Under the pieces are notes generated by a model. The model was not told the origin of the DNA, ran no database searches, and saw only the letters and a program-made list of their open reading frames with translations. A DNA stretch of 64,000 nucleotides. It comes from Cryptomeria japonica (lineage: Eukaryota; Streptophyta; Pinopsida; Cupressales; Cupressaceae). Position 1 is the first letter of the stretch. Every line of letters starts with the position of its first letter. A program made the position numbers and the translations under genes. The stretch covers positions 234,082,803 through 234,146,802 of the forward strand of contig NC_081415.1 in assembly GCF_030272615.1 (NCBI RefSeq). The letters are read 5' to 3'. Positions 35,900 to 47,468 of this stretch are shown here, one piece after another.

Positions 35900-37130
35900 A
35901 TATGATGTCACACCATACTTATGTTTTGATATAGTGTAGGTGATGGTTACATGTTGTTGATGGTAGCGATTTGGGTTCAAAGACACAATTCCACACACAC
36001 ACACACAAATATTTGAAGATGCATTTTATATTATTCCTTCTTAGTGGCAATTAGTGTTGGAAGATTTGCACACATGTAGAGAGGAAATCATGTTAGATAC
36101 AATAGGTTGTGTTTGATAACATATGAATGTGCCTCATGATGTATACATATAGCTTTGGTGTGTGACATGCATGCACATTTTTCCATAAGACACATTGCTA
36201 TGTGGCATGTGCCCTATGCATGTCTTCTTTGTGAGGCACGTTGCTATGTGCAATGTGGCCCTAGGTGTGTCTTCTCTATGAGGTGTATTGCCATGATTTG
36301 TTAGGATTTGTAGTGTGCAGGCCACAAATGCATGCATGAGGGACTATTATTATAGTCATGTTTTTTGGGCATGTAGCCTAGGCATGTCTTCTCCATTAGG
36401 TACATGGCCATGCCATGTGGGAGTTTTTGTGTTCATGCCACAAATGCACACATGAGGGACTATTATTGGAGTCATGATGAATCTTCACTCTATTTAGCCA
36501 CAATTTCTAGTCATATAGTTATGTAATGCGCACTTTTAAGGATTGTGAAGTTTCCTTCAATTATTGATGATCTCTCATCTTTGTTGCATGGGCCAACAAT
36601 TTTATTTTATCTTGTTTGAATTAGTTTAATCACTATTGTGAGTTTTCTCTATTGTGTAGTTATTGTGGCTATGTTTGATTTGCTATTGGAAATGAACACA
36701 TTTATTTGACTTATTATTGGTACTATTTTTTCTTTCTTTCAATATTTATGATCTTTGGTAGTTTAGTGAAACTCTTGCTATTTTTAAATGTTGCCTTCTT
36801 TGTTGTGATGTGATTCCTCACCAAGATCGACGTAGATAACCTTGGAAGAGTGTATATAAGGAATCAAACATTGGGAAAATTTGAGGATAGGGGTAAGTGT
36901 TTGTTGTATGGGTAGCTACGATCCACTTGTACATTCTTAGTGATTATTGACGGCTATGTCTTGGAGGCTAATCCCATTAAACAAACAAGGGGGAAGTCAT
37001 ACATAATTGTATGGATCCTCCCTAGTTGTGTGTGGATTCAAGACCATCATTTCATATGGTTCTTGGTTACTTTGTGAGACCATGGCATCCTCTTCGACCA
37101 ATATGTGAGCCTTGTATTGTTATCCCTGCA
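35900..37130 (+). repeat. Fragment inside CACTA homologous to the 50.5-51.5 kb Ty3-like block
   Basis: Shares ordered blocks with 50,590-51,500. Both have 'gcatgtcttct.tgaggcac.ttgctatg'-type repeats, then 'ctagtcatatag..atgtaat..gcactt', 'ttgtgatgtgattcctc.ccaagatcg' and 'atctcttggaggcta' (36,958 and 51,446). Within the fragment, the 'tgaggcacgttgctatgtg' phrase is itself repeated (36,185-36,300; 36,385-36,430). It is a diverged copy of the same LTR-element internal sequence, either captured by CACTA or left by an old insertion into it. Confidence 0.6.
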
Positions 37131-38415
37131 ATGTGAATGAATAAGTGTATGTTAAAATAAATGCTTTGCATGCCATATAGCTGCATATGAGTTGTTCACA
37201 TCATCAGATCATGATTTAGAATATGTGAATTCTTTTATCCATGTGAAGTCGAATCACTGATTATGAAAATGTGTTATACATTGAAGCATATTCTGTAAGA
37301 TGTTCTCTTCAAGAAAAAATATTTATGCTTTCATAGTGAAATGTTGACGAAATGGGGTCCTAGTCTAGGAAAGTAAACTACAAACTTATACATTCACCAT
37401 TTCAAAACATTTTATTGGGGAATAGTCAATTTGGTTCAATTTAATTCCTCTAGGAGAGACCAGCAATATGATTAATTGTTCCATTTTGATGTGATTGGAT
37501 ATGATTAGATATAATTTCATTGAAGATGCAAGAACTAAGTAAAATTATGAAAAATTGACAAGATTAAGCATAAACGGGCGAATAATAAAGCAAAAAGCTC
37601 ACATAGAGGTACATATTTGGAAATAAGACTCTAAAATGAACCTAATCAGTTACCTATAGGGAAAATGAGGTTAGAGATAATCTACCTATATGGAAAGTGG
37701 TTAAACTCTACCTCTAAGTCGCTCATCTTGAGCATTGTCGGTATATGGGCATTGATGGCATATTATATCTGGTTCTATCATTTTTGTGGGTGCAAAATTA
37801 ACAAGGCAAAATAGTATTAGTGGGATCATGATCTCATCAAAATGGTTTTGGCTTTGCATTTATGATAGCACATTGATCGCACCTTACAAAAGGTTCCAAT
37901 CTCATACATAGCATCCCAAAGTAAGGTCAATAATGATGTAACTTAATGCTTAAACTGGAGTTCTGGGTAGTCATATACCGATCATTTCCAGGATTGATGC
38001 TTAAATTGGAGTTCTAGGTAGTCATATACCCATGGCATAGGGTAGGGGTGACCTGCAAACAATGCTAGTTCTAGATGCATGTTTGCTTGGTGTATAACTT
38101 GTCAAAATTAGATCGATTGGCTACAGGTCTGCCATAAAGTTTCCAACTTATCACCAGTGAAAATACAAGAACCAAGGCTTAGAATACTCAAAAATATCTC
38201 TCAGAAAGTCTGCAACGGGAAAACTTTTAGTAAGAATTTGCAGACACAATGCTTAGAAATTCACACAATTAGCTACATTAAATACGTTCTCTATTAAGTT
38301 CAATGTTTTAAGATGAAAAAGAAGAGTTAAATGGTTTTGGTTCGATTTGCAATTTTTGTGAAGCTTTTGCACTGAAGTTTCCATAGCTTGATTTTTTTGC
38401 CTGTGAAGAAAGACC
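37131..38415. other. CACTA region upstream of the transposase
   Basis: No coding sequence recognised. A duplicated phrase 'gcttaaactggagttctggg' plus 'tagtcatatacc' occurs at about 37,951 and 37,990. The segment should contain the transposase promoter; no convincing TATA box was singled out. Confidence 0.35.
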
Positions 38416-41400
38416 ATGTTAGATAATATCAGCGAAGAACAAAATAAGGAGACAATTGCTAGATTATGGTCTAACTTGAAAAGAAAAGGTGATGGGAAAT
38501 GTTATTGTCCCTGCAAAATTTGTAAGGGCTTAAAGACTAGAAGACTTTTAATCAAAACAACTAAGAAACATTGTAGGCAGCATGGTCACATTGAAGGGGG
38601 ACATGATTATCATCCACTGGTAAGTTGTTCATTATATCGTTTTAACAATTTATATACATAAGAAATCACTTGATAATGAGATCATGATCATGGTTTATTT
38701 ATGTTGATCATTTTTATATAGGTCGAGCACCCTAGGGCACATGATATGGACCAACACAACCTGAAGAATGTGGTTTTTGAAGTGGAGGAACATGGAGGTG
38801 TGAATATCGAAGCTAAAGATAATGATCCCATGGAAGATGATGATCATGCACCAGAAAACACAATTGAAGATGATGGTACAAATACATTGATCCATGACAC
38901 ATTTAGTACTGGCACAGCTGATCATGATGATCAAGATGACCTTGATGTTCATGATTTACCTCTTCTTGAGAAGGCATATGAGCCCCTTTACAAAGGCTCC
39001 CAAACAACTCTTCTCTCTGTTGTATTGTTGTTGGTGAACTTGAAGGTTATGAATGGTTTATCCAACATAACAATCTCACGTATGTTAAGGTGTGTCATAC
39101 ATGTCATTACAGTTAATAAATGGTGAATCATGTACCATTAATATTCTTTATATTAACACCTCAAACTTTTTTTTTTTTGGTTGTAGATTGATAGATGAGT
39201 TTTTCTTACCACCATCAAATATTCTACCTCGCTCATACCAAGAATTATCTGCCATTATGAAAGATATTGGAATGGAGTATCAAACAATAGATGCTTGTCC
39301 CAATGATCATATTATATATCATAAACAACATGAATTTGGAACATAATGCCCTGAATGTCATCTCAGTAGATATCAAACAGATCAAATAACAAGAAAGGTG
39401 CCTCGCAAGGTTCTTCGTTACATTCCCATTATTCCACGTATGCAACGATTATTCAGGTGCACTAGCTTGGCACAATTTATGGATTACCATGCACGCAATA
39501 GAAGTTGAGATGACATTATTCGAATGCCTATAGATGGTTCAACATTTAAGGACATAGAGGAAAAGTGGCCACACTTTAAAGAAGAACCTTGTAATCTTAG
39601 GGTTTCATTAGCAGCGGACAGTGTCAATCCATTTGGAGAGTTGAGATCTGTTTACTCGGTGTGGCCTATTTTTGTTATCAACAATAATATTCCTCCATGG
39701 ATGTCCATAAAGAGGGAGCACATAATGTTGGCAATGATTGTTCCAGGTATTTTATCATTTAATAGTCATCTACATTTAATTATAAATATTGCAGTAAAAT
39801 GGTCATAATAATTATGTAATGTTTTTGTTCATTCCACTAGGCAAGTACCAAGTTAAAGATATGAATGTATATATTGAGCCTCTTATCGACGAGTTGTTGG
39901 AGTTATGGAATGGTGTGACCATGTATGACATCTCTAGACCAATAGGACAAAGACAATTTCAATTCCATGCAATGCTTGTATGGGCAATACATGATGCCCC
40001 AGGGCTAACACATTTTTGTGGTACGTTATAGTGTTCAAGTTGCACATGATAATTATAATTATAAAAATTAACAGATTTAATAGAATTATACATTATCTTG
40101 TAGGTCTTCAAACAAAGGGAAAATTTGCATGTCCAGTTTGTGGTCCAAAGATGAAATCCCGTCATTCAAAAAGTTTAGGAAAGCAGGTGTTTGATGAGTA
40201 TAGGCACTTCCTTCAAAAAAACCATAAGTACTGGAATACTGAAAAACATCTTTTCAATGGGAAAGAAGAGACTACATCAAAGCCACAAAGAATGACTCCT
40301 CACTTATGGAAGTTGGAATATAATAGAATTAATCGTCAAGGTAATGTCATTCCATCTAATGGTTTATGTTTGGAATTTGAATTTTTCTATCGTGTTTTGT
40401 TTACTGATGATGTAATTGATGATACTGAAGGTTGTCAAGGCATGGATGATCACCTTCGAAAGGGACTAAAAAGTTATCCCAGACAATTCAGTAGGTTGCC
40501 TTACTATGAGCAGCTACAAATTGTGCATTTGTTTGATACAATGCATATTGGAAAGAATATAACAGAGACATTATGGAAAATATTGGATGGAAGGCGGGAC
40601 AAAGAAAAAATTGTCAAAATTTGTAGTGACATTGTGGAATCCAATCATGCAATGAAAAATGTCATTCAATCAAATAGAAATGGAGATCAGATTAATATAA
40701 GTGCCCTTCCTTGGTTATTAATGGAGCAGCAAAGCAATTCTATAAAAGAAGTCATACGAAAAATTCAATTTCCCACAGGATTTGCTATGAACATAAACAA
40801 TCTCATATCAAAGAAGAGTGAATTTGGGCCAGGGATGAAAATGCATGATTGGCATAGCTTCATTAAGGTAATTCGTGTTCTTGTGTATTTACTATATATT
40901 TGTTACTGCGCATGTACTTTTCATTGTATTATGTTAGAAAACAATGAAAAGATCATTTTATAATTGTTGCAGTACGTTCTACCTCTATCTCTCCTAGACC
41001 ACTTCGACAATAATATCAAGCAAGTCATATATGATCTTGGAAAATACATGAGGTAAGTAGTGATGTTTGTTCAATTTTTTGTATAGATATTATATTTGCC
41101 ATTTGTTTTACTTGTTATGCAATATATTGTATATTATTTTGTAAAGTCTTGTTTATATATTTATGCATCTTCAATCTCTTTTAGGTGGTTGTCATCTAAA
41201 GAAATCCACAAGGAAGATATAAAATATTGGAAGAGAAAAATCCCTCATCTAATGTCTGAAATGCAAAAGTGTCTACCTTCAACTTTTTTCAATGCACAAG
41301 AACACTACCTCATACACCAAGTTGAGGAGATCAAATTGTGTGGACATGTACACACTAGGTCAATGTGGATGGTTGAGAGGCAGTTGAAATTTTTGAAGGC

Positions 41401-42776
41401 TTTGGTTCGAAAAAGAGCACATCCTGAGGGTTCTATGGTATACCAAACTATGGTGTACATTATTGAATATCTTCCTAAGTTTGCAGCAAAAATCCACATA
41501 GATCGCATTTGGGATCCCAACCCCATTAATAAATTTGAAGGGGAGCACTTGATGGGGAAAGGTAGATCGAAGAAAGTGAGAGATAATTATAAGATGTTAT
41601 TGTAGTAAATTAATTCTTCATCTTCTAAATAAATCAGTTGTAAGTGGTCTGTTAATTATTTGTACAGTTGGTTGGGAGTGGGATGCACTACATTTGTATA
41701 TTGCAAACAATCTTGATTGGATGACGGTGTGGATTGAATGATGTCAACATTCTGGTCGCACATTAACATGGGATGGTGTCACTTCATTGGTTAAAGAATC
41801 TTATCGTAATGGAGATTCCAATGTTACACAAAGGGAAATTGATTTAGCATATGGTTTAAGAGATCAACAAGTACGTATAATTTTATTAATCACCCGTATG
41901 TTTATCAACTCATGATGCAATAATTTTAATATGTTAGACATATTGCAGGTCAAACACCACAATGCTATGTGCTGCAATGGTCATAAATTTTGCATCAAAC
42001 AGTTGGATGACACAAAGAAAACTTGTGATTCTGGGATAACTGTAGTCTTTGAGGTGACCAATATTTCATCTAGAAATGACATACATCCTCAAGAGTCTCA
42101 AAATCGATACTATGGCATTTTGGATGATATACTTAAGTGTGACTTTAATTCCTTCAAATTAGTTTTATTCGTCATCAAATGGTATAGGCTACGACTGAAT
42201 AAAAATGATCCTGATAGAACTGTTATCGAACATGATAATGGATTTACAATGGTTAATACAAGGTCATTTGAACGAGTTGGGGATGAGCCCTATGTTCTTC
42301 CAAGTCAACGTGAGTAGGTATTTTACTTGGAGGTTCCACATAAACCGGGTTGGTCATTTGTTGTTAGAAATGATCCAAGAGGAAGGCCGATAATGTATAA
42401 TGTGATGGAAGAAGAAGATACTGAAGAAGTAGAAGATGATATAGATGATGATCACGATCGACAGTTAGTCGATGATGTTCTTGATGGAAATGTACATAAA
42501 GAAGAAGCTGATGATGATGATGCTGCTGCTACTGATGATGGTGGTGATGGTGATGGTGATGGTGATGGTGATGGTGATGGTGATGGTGATGGTGATGGTG
42601 GTGGTGGTGGTGATGGTGATGGTGACGGTGATGACAATGATGATGATGAACACAATGACGATGACAACGACGATGATGATGACGACGACGATGATGATGA
42701 TGATGATGATCATCATCATCATCATCAGGATCATGATGGTCATGATGATGAGTTGGATGAAGAAGAAGATCAATGA
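38416..42776 (+). pseudogene. TNP2-like CACTA transposase, about nine exons, with nonsense codons
   Basis: Exons with GT...AG borders and matching phase: 38,416-38,619; 38,722-39,089; 39,187-39,746; 39,841-40,020; 40,104-40,867; 40,973-41,052; 41,185-about 41,604; 41,668-41,870; 41,949-42,776, about 1,200 codons. The N-terminal Transpos_assoc-like part has CPCKICKG and His pairs. The TNP2/Transposase_21 core includes 'EKAYEPLYKGSQTTLLSVV', 'CPECHLSRYQTDQI', 'NPFGELRSVYSVWPIFVINN', 'KREHIMLAMIVPG' and 'RPIGQRQFQFHAMLVWAIHD'. The DUF4218-like part has 'CPVCGPKMKSRHSKSLGKQ', 'LPYYEQLQIVHLFDTMH' and 'MVERQLKFLKALVRKRAHPE'. The DUF4216-like end has 'SRNDIHPQESQNRYYG' and 'FYLEVPHKPGWSFVVR'. A Gly/Asp then poly-Asp/His tail closes it. 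Stops: TAA 39,344, TGA about 39,508, TGA about 41,738, TAG 42,315; the exon 7/8 junction is damaged. It would cut and paste the element; this copy is inactive. Confidence 0.93.
42540..42730 (+). repeat. GGTGAT and GAT trinucleotide repeats in the transposase tail
   Basis: A GATGGT run (42,540-42,625) encodes alternating Asp-Gly, followed by GAC/GAT (42,640-42,708) encoding poly-Asp and CAT (42,709-42,728) encoding poly-His. Open frames on the other strand and in other frames through this stretch are composition artefacts. Confidence 0.9.
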
Positions 42777-43240
42777 CATGAATGAAATGTATGAGATGCG
42801 ATTATTATATTATCTATTTAATATTGATATCTTGATAGAAATTGATTTGACTTATATGGTTACATAAATAATTCATATGTTTTGAATTCTAATGCCGTTA
42901 CTTAATTAATTCATGATGCACCTCTAGCTATGTGATAGATGGTGATTTAAAATACATATGTGATGGATTACATGCTTATGATGATACATGTGACATTTTT
43001 TGAACTTTGTGTTTATTTATGGAATGTGGACTACTTATTAGCTATGTGATGGATGGTGATTTATGATACGTATGTGATGGATTACATGTTTATGACGATA
43101 CATATGTGATTCTTATGATACTCAATTACATATATGATGATACATATGTGATGCTTATGATGCTTATGATGCTTATGATACTACAATATTTATTGTTTAT
43201 CAAATTACAAATGTAATGCTTATGATGCTCAATTGTTGGT
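42777..43240. repeat. Short tandem duplications 3' of the transposase
   Basis: 'gctatgtgatagatggtgat' through 'gtgatggattacatgcttatga' (about 42,928-42,985) is repeated with changes at about 43,039-43,098. 'tgatgcttatga' then repeats several times at 43,149-43,180. Confidence 0.6.
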
Positions 43241-44389
43241 GCAGGAACCTGAACCCCTTTGATGAGGATCCTGCACGCCTCATGGATTGACAGGTATAAG
43301 TCAATACACCTTATAGAAAAAGTTTCCAAATTTGTGACAAGGAAAAAGTAGAATCTCAATCAAAGAAGGAGAATGTGCAACTCATTATCTTATTCTACCT
43401 AAGTAAAAATATTACCTAATGAAGCTTTTTAATAGTGGAATATCACACTTAGGATAAAACATATCCAAGGTAAATAAAATATTACATTGATAGGCTTCTT
43501 TGGTTGCTCTAAAAGTGGTGCCTTATGAATTATGTTCTTGGATACTAAAGTTTCCAAATTCTGGGCACTCTTGATAGCTTCTTGTAGAGATTGTGATTCG
43601 AAGGCTTTAACCAAACCTTTCAATGGTTTATGTTGATGTGTTTTTTATGCACTATGCAACACAAAATAAAATACTAAGTATTCTATCCTCTCTTGAACAA
43701 AATCCTCCCAAGTGCTAAACTACGTGATCAAATGGGATGACTCCAAGATTCCAATAGTCAAGTCTTGACTTTATATTGCAAATAGACTCAATGATTGTGA
43801 TGTGATATTTGCTAGAATCACAAGGGGGACTTATGTTGCTTGGGTCAAGACCTATACATTCTCTTGTTTCATGATTGATTTACACTCCATGATTCAGGTC
43901 ATCCTTGAGCAACATCTCGACTTAGCCAAATTTTGTTTTTTGTACCCTAATTCTTTAATTTTGACCCCTTACTAGCATTGCCTTAGGTTTTATTGGAATT
44001 CTTGCTTCTCTAGCATGGGCACATTTCTAGGGTTCATTCACACAAATTGCTCTTGATGAGCAAGATAGTATCATGACCATGACTTAAACAAAATTTTCAC
44101 TTAGTCAAATTATCTCTTCCAAACTTCTATGAGTTCATCGCCTTCATTCTTCATCATTTGGATGTCTTTTGTCATTGGAAGGTAATTCTTGACCACCATA
44201 CCTCAATCTTGACCTATGCTACCCTAAAACCCTAGAACCTAGTCATGTTTACAATTGAGATCTTGGTGACTTGATCACTTAATACAGCTTAATCATGTAG
44301 GTCTCATCTAACTCCAACTCCAACACTTAAGCAAATCAACCCTAGCAACCAAGTACTCTGGGAAATATCTTGCAACTTGACAACATGGG
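43241..44389 (-). other. CACTA 3' region with a possible Ty3-like gag scrap
   Basis: Mostly non-coding. On the minus strand 43,623-43,490 reads 'MKGLVKAFESQSLQEAIKSA' followed by QNLE. This resembles the Leu/Glu-rich 'eAi..A..lE' stretch at the end of Ty3-type Gag domains, and a 'WEDFVQER' phrase lies upstream (about 43,700). The match is short and the call weak. Nothing else recognised to 44,389. Confidence 0.25.
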
Positions 44390-44600
44390 TAATGATGGAG
44401 GAATGGAAGGTGAGACCTATAGAGGTGAGAGAGAGAGAGAGGGTGAGAGGAAGAGATAATGACCTAGAGAGGGTAGAGAAAGAGAAGTAGAGAGGGAGAG
44501 AAGAAGAGAGGCATGGAGAAAGAGACCTAGAGAGGGGAGAGAGAAGAGAGATAGTAGAGAGGGATAGAGAAGAGAGATAGAAGAGATACCAATGTCAATC
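44390..44600. repeat. GA-rich tract in CACTA subterminal region
   Basis: About 200 bp of 'gagagagaga', 'gatagagaagagagatag' and similar purine sequence on the plus strand. Confidence 0.8.
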
Positions 44601-44630
44601 TTTTTCTATAAAAAAAAAATTTCTGAAAAA

Positions 44631-44772
44631 TCGGCCTATCATCGGAATTCTGACTCCAAAGGGTAAAATTCTGATAGAGGAGTGTCATCAGATGCACAAC
44701 ATCCTCGTCGGAACTCTCCTAAAGGCCTTCATAATTTTATGCTTTGGAGTCGGAATTCCGACGATAGGCCGA
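44631..44772. repeat. Hairpin-forming inverted repeat near CACTA right end
   Basis: Arm 44,631-44,661 (tcggcctatcatcggaattc...) pairs with 44,742-44,772 (ctttggagtcggaattccga...) with about two mismatches and an 80-bp loop. The arms contain the 'cggaattccg' core shared with the left subterminal region (about 32,428). Subterminal repeats of this kind are where CACTA transposase accessory proteins bind in known elements. Confidence 0.7.
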
Positions 44773-44945
44773 GATTGTGACGGTATTCTTTCGGGGTATA
44801 AGCATCCATGGCGGTCGTTGGAAAGGTTGGAGGTGATGTCGAAATTGTGACGACCACAAGGATAGTTAGAACTTCTAACACAAAGTTTTCAATGGCTTTT
44901 TTTGTCGGTAGTGTGATGAAATTGTGTCAAAATCCCGACGATTTG

Positions 44946-44976
44946 CCATCGAAATTTTGACCCGAATGTACTAGTG
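44946..44976. repeat. Right terminal inverted repeat of CACTA
   Basis: Plus strand ends ...gacccgaatgtactagtg at 44,976; pairs with 32,326-32,356. Confidence 0.88.
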
Positions 44977-46283
44977 GTAGTTGTTCAAGTGATGGAAACC
45001 GATATTACTTTAGAACCAGTGAGATTAGCCAGTAACCCTACCTGTTGATGTGCCAAACCCTAACCAGTGGGGCATGGTGAATCTGTTGTTTTGATTTATG
45101 ATCAAATGGTGATTGGTAATGATTATGCCACGTATGCATGGTGTATGTGATAAGTTTCAAATGGTTTTTGGCAAGTAGAGATAACCGTTTTATCTTGGGA
45201 ATGAGCAAGTGCATAGTATGAAGAGGAAACTCTGTGCTGAATAACATGAATCAATGAAGTGGTGATCAAGGAGCGGTTAAGATTGTCTTGCATAATGTGC
45301 AATGATTGCTATGTAATCCAATGGTCATACTTGAACCGATTGTTTGTAATCTCTATGAGATCTTAGGTTTGTGATGTGTTACTGACCTATTGTTTTTCTT
45401 ATAAGGTCGATGAGTTGTTTTGTTATAGTGTTGGCAATTTTGGTTAAGTGTCAGTGAGATAGATTGCCGAACCAGAAGGAGTATCTGCAATATGTGTGAA
45501 GGTAGATAGGAGCATGAAAAGGATCTGATCAAGCAAACTAGTGCTATTTACAAGATCAACAAACCCCTGTTGTTCTCTAACAATTACAACATTCAAATCC
45601 CTTAAACGAGTAAGCTTTTACAGGCTTAGTGCTATCTAAATCCTTTAACCAGGTGATCCATTAGCTTGGATTTTAAATTCTCTATCAAGGTTACTCCTAA
45701 CAAGGTATTGCTTCTAACAGGATATTATAGTCAATCCCTTAACTGAGTGGTCCCTAACAAGATATGTTCCTAATAGGAACATTTTTGTAAAGCTTTAAAA
45801 GACTTGGCTCCCAACAGGGTGAACTTCAAAAGAGTTCAAAATACTTGTGGGAATTCATCCCCATCGTGGTTTTTCCTATTTGGGTTTCCACGTCAAAAAT
45901 CATTGTGTCAAGTGGTGAATGATCTTTGTGGTTATGTTTTGATATGGTTAACTTGCTTAACTGTTAAATCCACTTAGTAATGTTAAGATGACCGACATAA
46001 ATCTTAGATGTGCTTTTACTGTTAATAGTAAAGTATTTTGATGTTTTGATTTCATGGTTTGGGAGTTTTGGATCTGTTATATTGTTATTTTGAAATGTCA
46101 TCCAACCGGTAAACTGTTAGTGCTATTGCAGTTTATTACTCAGTGTTTGAACTAGTTTATTCAGTGGTTGTCTTGTGAGATTGTTTTGAAGTTTGGTGAA
46201 AGTTAAGTAAATTTTCTATCTATTGATTCACCCCCCCCCGTCTTAGTAGTTGTTTGGATCCTTATTGATTTGTCATATCATCA
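44977..46283 (+). repeat. 5' LTR of Copia-3, second segment
   Basis: Begins with the second GTA (44,977-44,979) and runs to TCATCA at 46,283. Contains repeated 'aacaggat/caaggta' leader-like phrases at 45,660-45,840, the block 'gtggtttttcctatttgggt' with 'ccacgt' (about 45,871), and a C run at 46,232-46,240. Joined to 32,234-32,325 the LTR is about 1.4 kb. Confidence 0.72.
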
Positions 46284-46285
46284 AT

Positions 46286-46297
46286 TGGTATTAGAGA
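46286..46297 (+). promoter_or_regulatory. Primer-binding site of Copia-3
   Basis: TGGTATTAGAGA, a degraded initiator tRNA-Met complement, two bases after the LTR end. Confidence 0.65.
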
Positions 46298-46353
46298 ATT
46301 TCAGGTCCTCTAGTGTCTAAGCCTAACATCTTGAGGTATATATCTAGAAGAAC

Positions 46354-47468
46354 ATGATGAAGAAGGAAGGTCCAAAGTTTAATAGGGAAAACTACAGAAT
46401 ATGGAGTGATAAAATGAAAATATATATCAAGAATCTAGGAAGTCAATACTGGAAACATGTTGTTATACAATGTTTTGTACCTAATGGGACTCTGTTTGAT
46501 GATCAAAAGAAAGAGCAACAAGAGAATAATCAAGCATTCGAGGCCATTATTAGTTCTTTGTCTGATTTAGAGTATGTTGATGTCCATGCTCTGGAGACTT
46601 CTTATGATGTGTGGAAGAAACTTGAGGAGATCTATAGTGGTGATGATCATGTGAAGATTGCAAAAGAAGAGAGACTGAGAGGTAAATTTGATGACATGCG
46701 GAAGGCTGAAGGTGAGAATATTCAATAGTATGGTTAGAGGATCAAGGAGATAGTCAGTGAGATCAAGAGTGTTGGTGGTAAAATGGAGGATGCCACAGTG
46801 GTTAGTAAGGTGTTGAGAACCCTTCTACCAGTCTATGCTATATGAGTTGCATCCATTCAAGAGTTAAAGTCTATTGATAAAACAAAGGTAACTCTTGACT
46901 CCATCATTGGTAAACTTACTACATTTGAATTAAATGGTTATGATGGTAGTGCTCAGAAATCCAAATCTACATTTAGAGCTTCAGTTTCTAACCCACCTGT
47001 GAAAAAAAATAGAGAAGTCGGTCATAGTTATGAGTCTAGATCCAGTATATAATTTGATGATGAAGACAGTTTGATTGATTTTGAAGCAATGTTGGCCAAG
47101 CAGTTATCTAGAGGTACTGGTAAGTACAGAGGTAAATTACCTTTGAAGTGTTTTGCATGTAACCGGATTGGACATATTGTTGCTAACTGTCCTAATGGTG
47201 ACAATGAGCATAAACGTGAGAAGTACAAGAAGTACAAAGGAAAAGGAAAAAGAGATTACCTCATTGCAGTTGATGGTGGTATCATAGATGAAGAATCTGA
47301 GGGAGATGTTAATGAAGACATTGTCTTTGTTGCCATTAAAGAAGAGACATCTAATCAGAAGGCATTAGTTTCTCGCATGGATAGTTTTGATGATTGGATT
47401 ATAGATAGTGGTTGTTCACACCACATGACCGGTGAACAGAGTAATTTTCTTACTTTGAAGGAATTTGA
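46354..47468 (+). pseudogene. Copia-3 gag and protease
   Basis: The ATG at 46,354 opens MMKKEGPKFNRENYRIWSDK and one frame holds to about 47,468, broken by a TAG at 46,726, a second TAG near 46,735, a TGA near 46,842 and a TAA near 47,050. The Gag helix region has 'WKKLEEIYSGDDHVKIAKEE' and 'SEIKSVGGKMEDATVVSKVL'. The zinc knuckle CFACNRIGHIVANC (about 47,150) is intact. The protease motif DSG lies in 'DDWIIDSGCSHHMTG' (about 47,404). The frame is cut at 'LKEFDG', where a Ty3-like LTR (TG at 47,469) begins. The short pre-integrase stretch expected next is missing here and is only partly present on the other side at 59,721. Confidence 0.85.

Larger units (their letters stand above)
32326..44976 (+). 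mobile_element. CACTA (En/Spm) DNA transposon, 12.65 kb
   Basis: Left end CACTAATACATTTGGGGTC at 32,326; right end, reverse complemented, CACTAGTACATTCGGGTC at 44,976. The ends match over about 31 bp with a few changes and one indel each way. A 3-bp duplication GTA (32,323-32,325; 44,977-44,979) flanks them, as expected for CACTA elements. Inside is a TNP2-like transposase pseudogene (38,416-42,776). Subterminal 'aattccgac' motifs occur in both orientations (32,430; 44,645; 44,752). No second TNPA/TNPD-like gene was recognised. The element lies in the 5' LTR of Copia-3 and so is younger than it. Confidence 0.92.

Noticed and set aside
42452-42867. Open frames antisense to and out of frame with the transposase tail (Ser-Pro, Ile-Thr or Met-Val repeats)
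   Set aside because: Artefacts of the GGTGAT/GAT repeat; the real frame continues the transposase.
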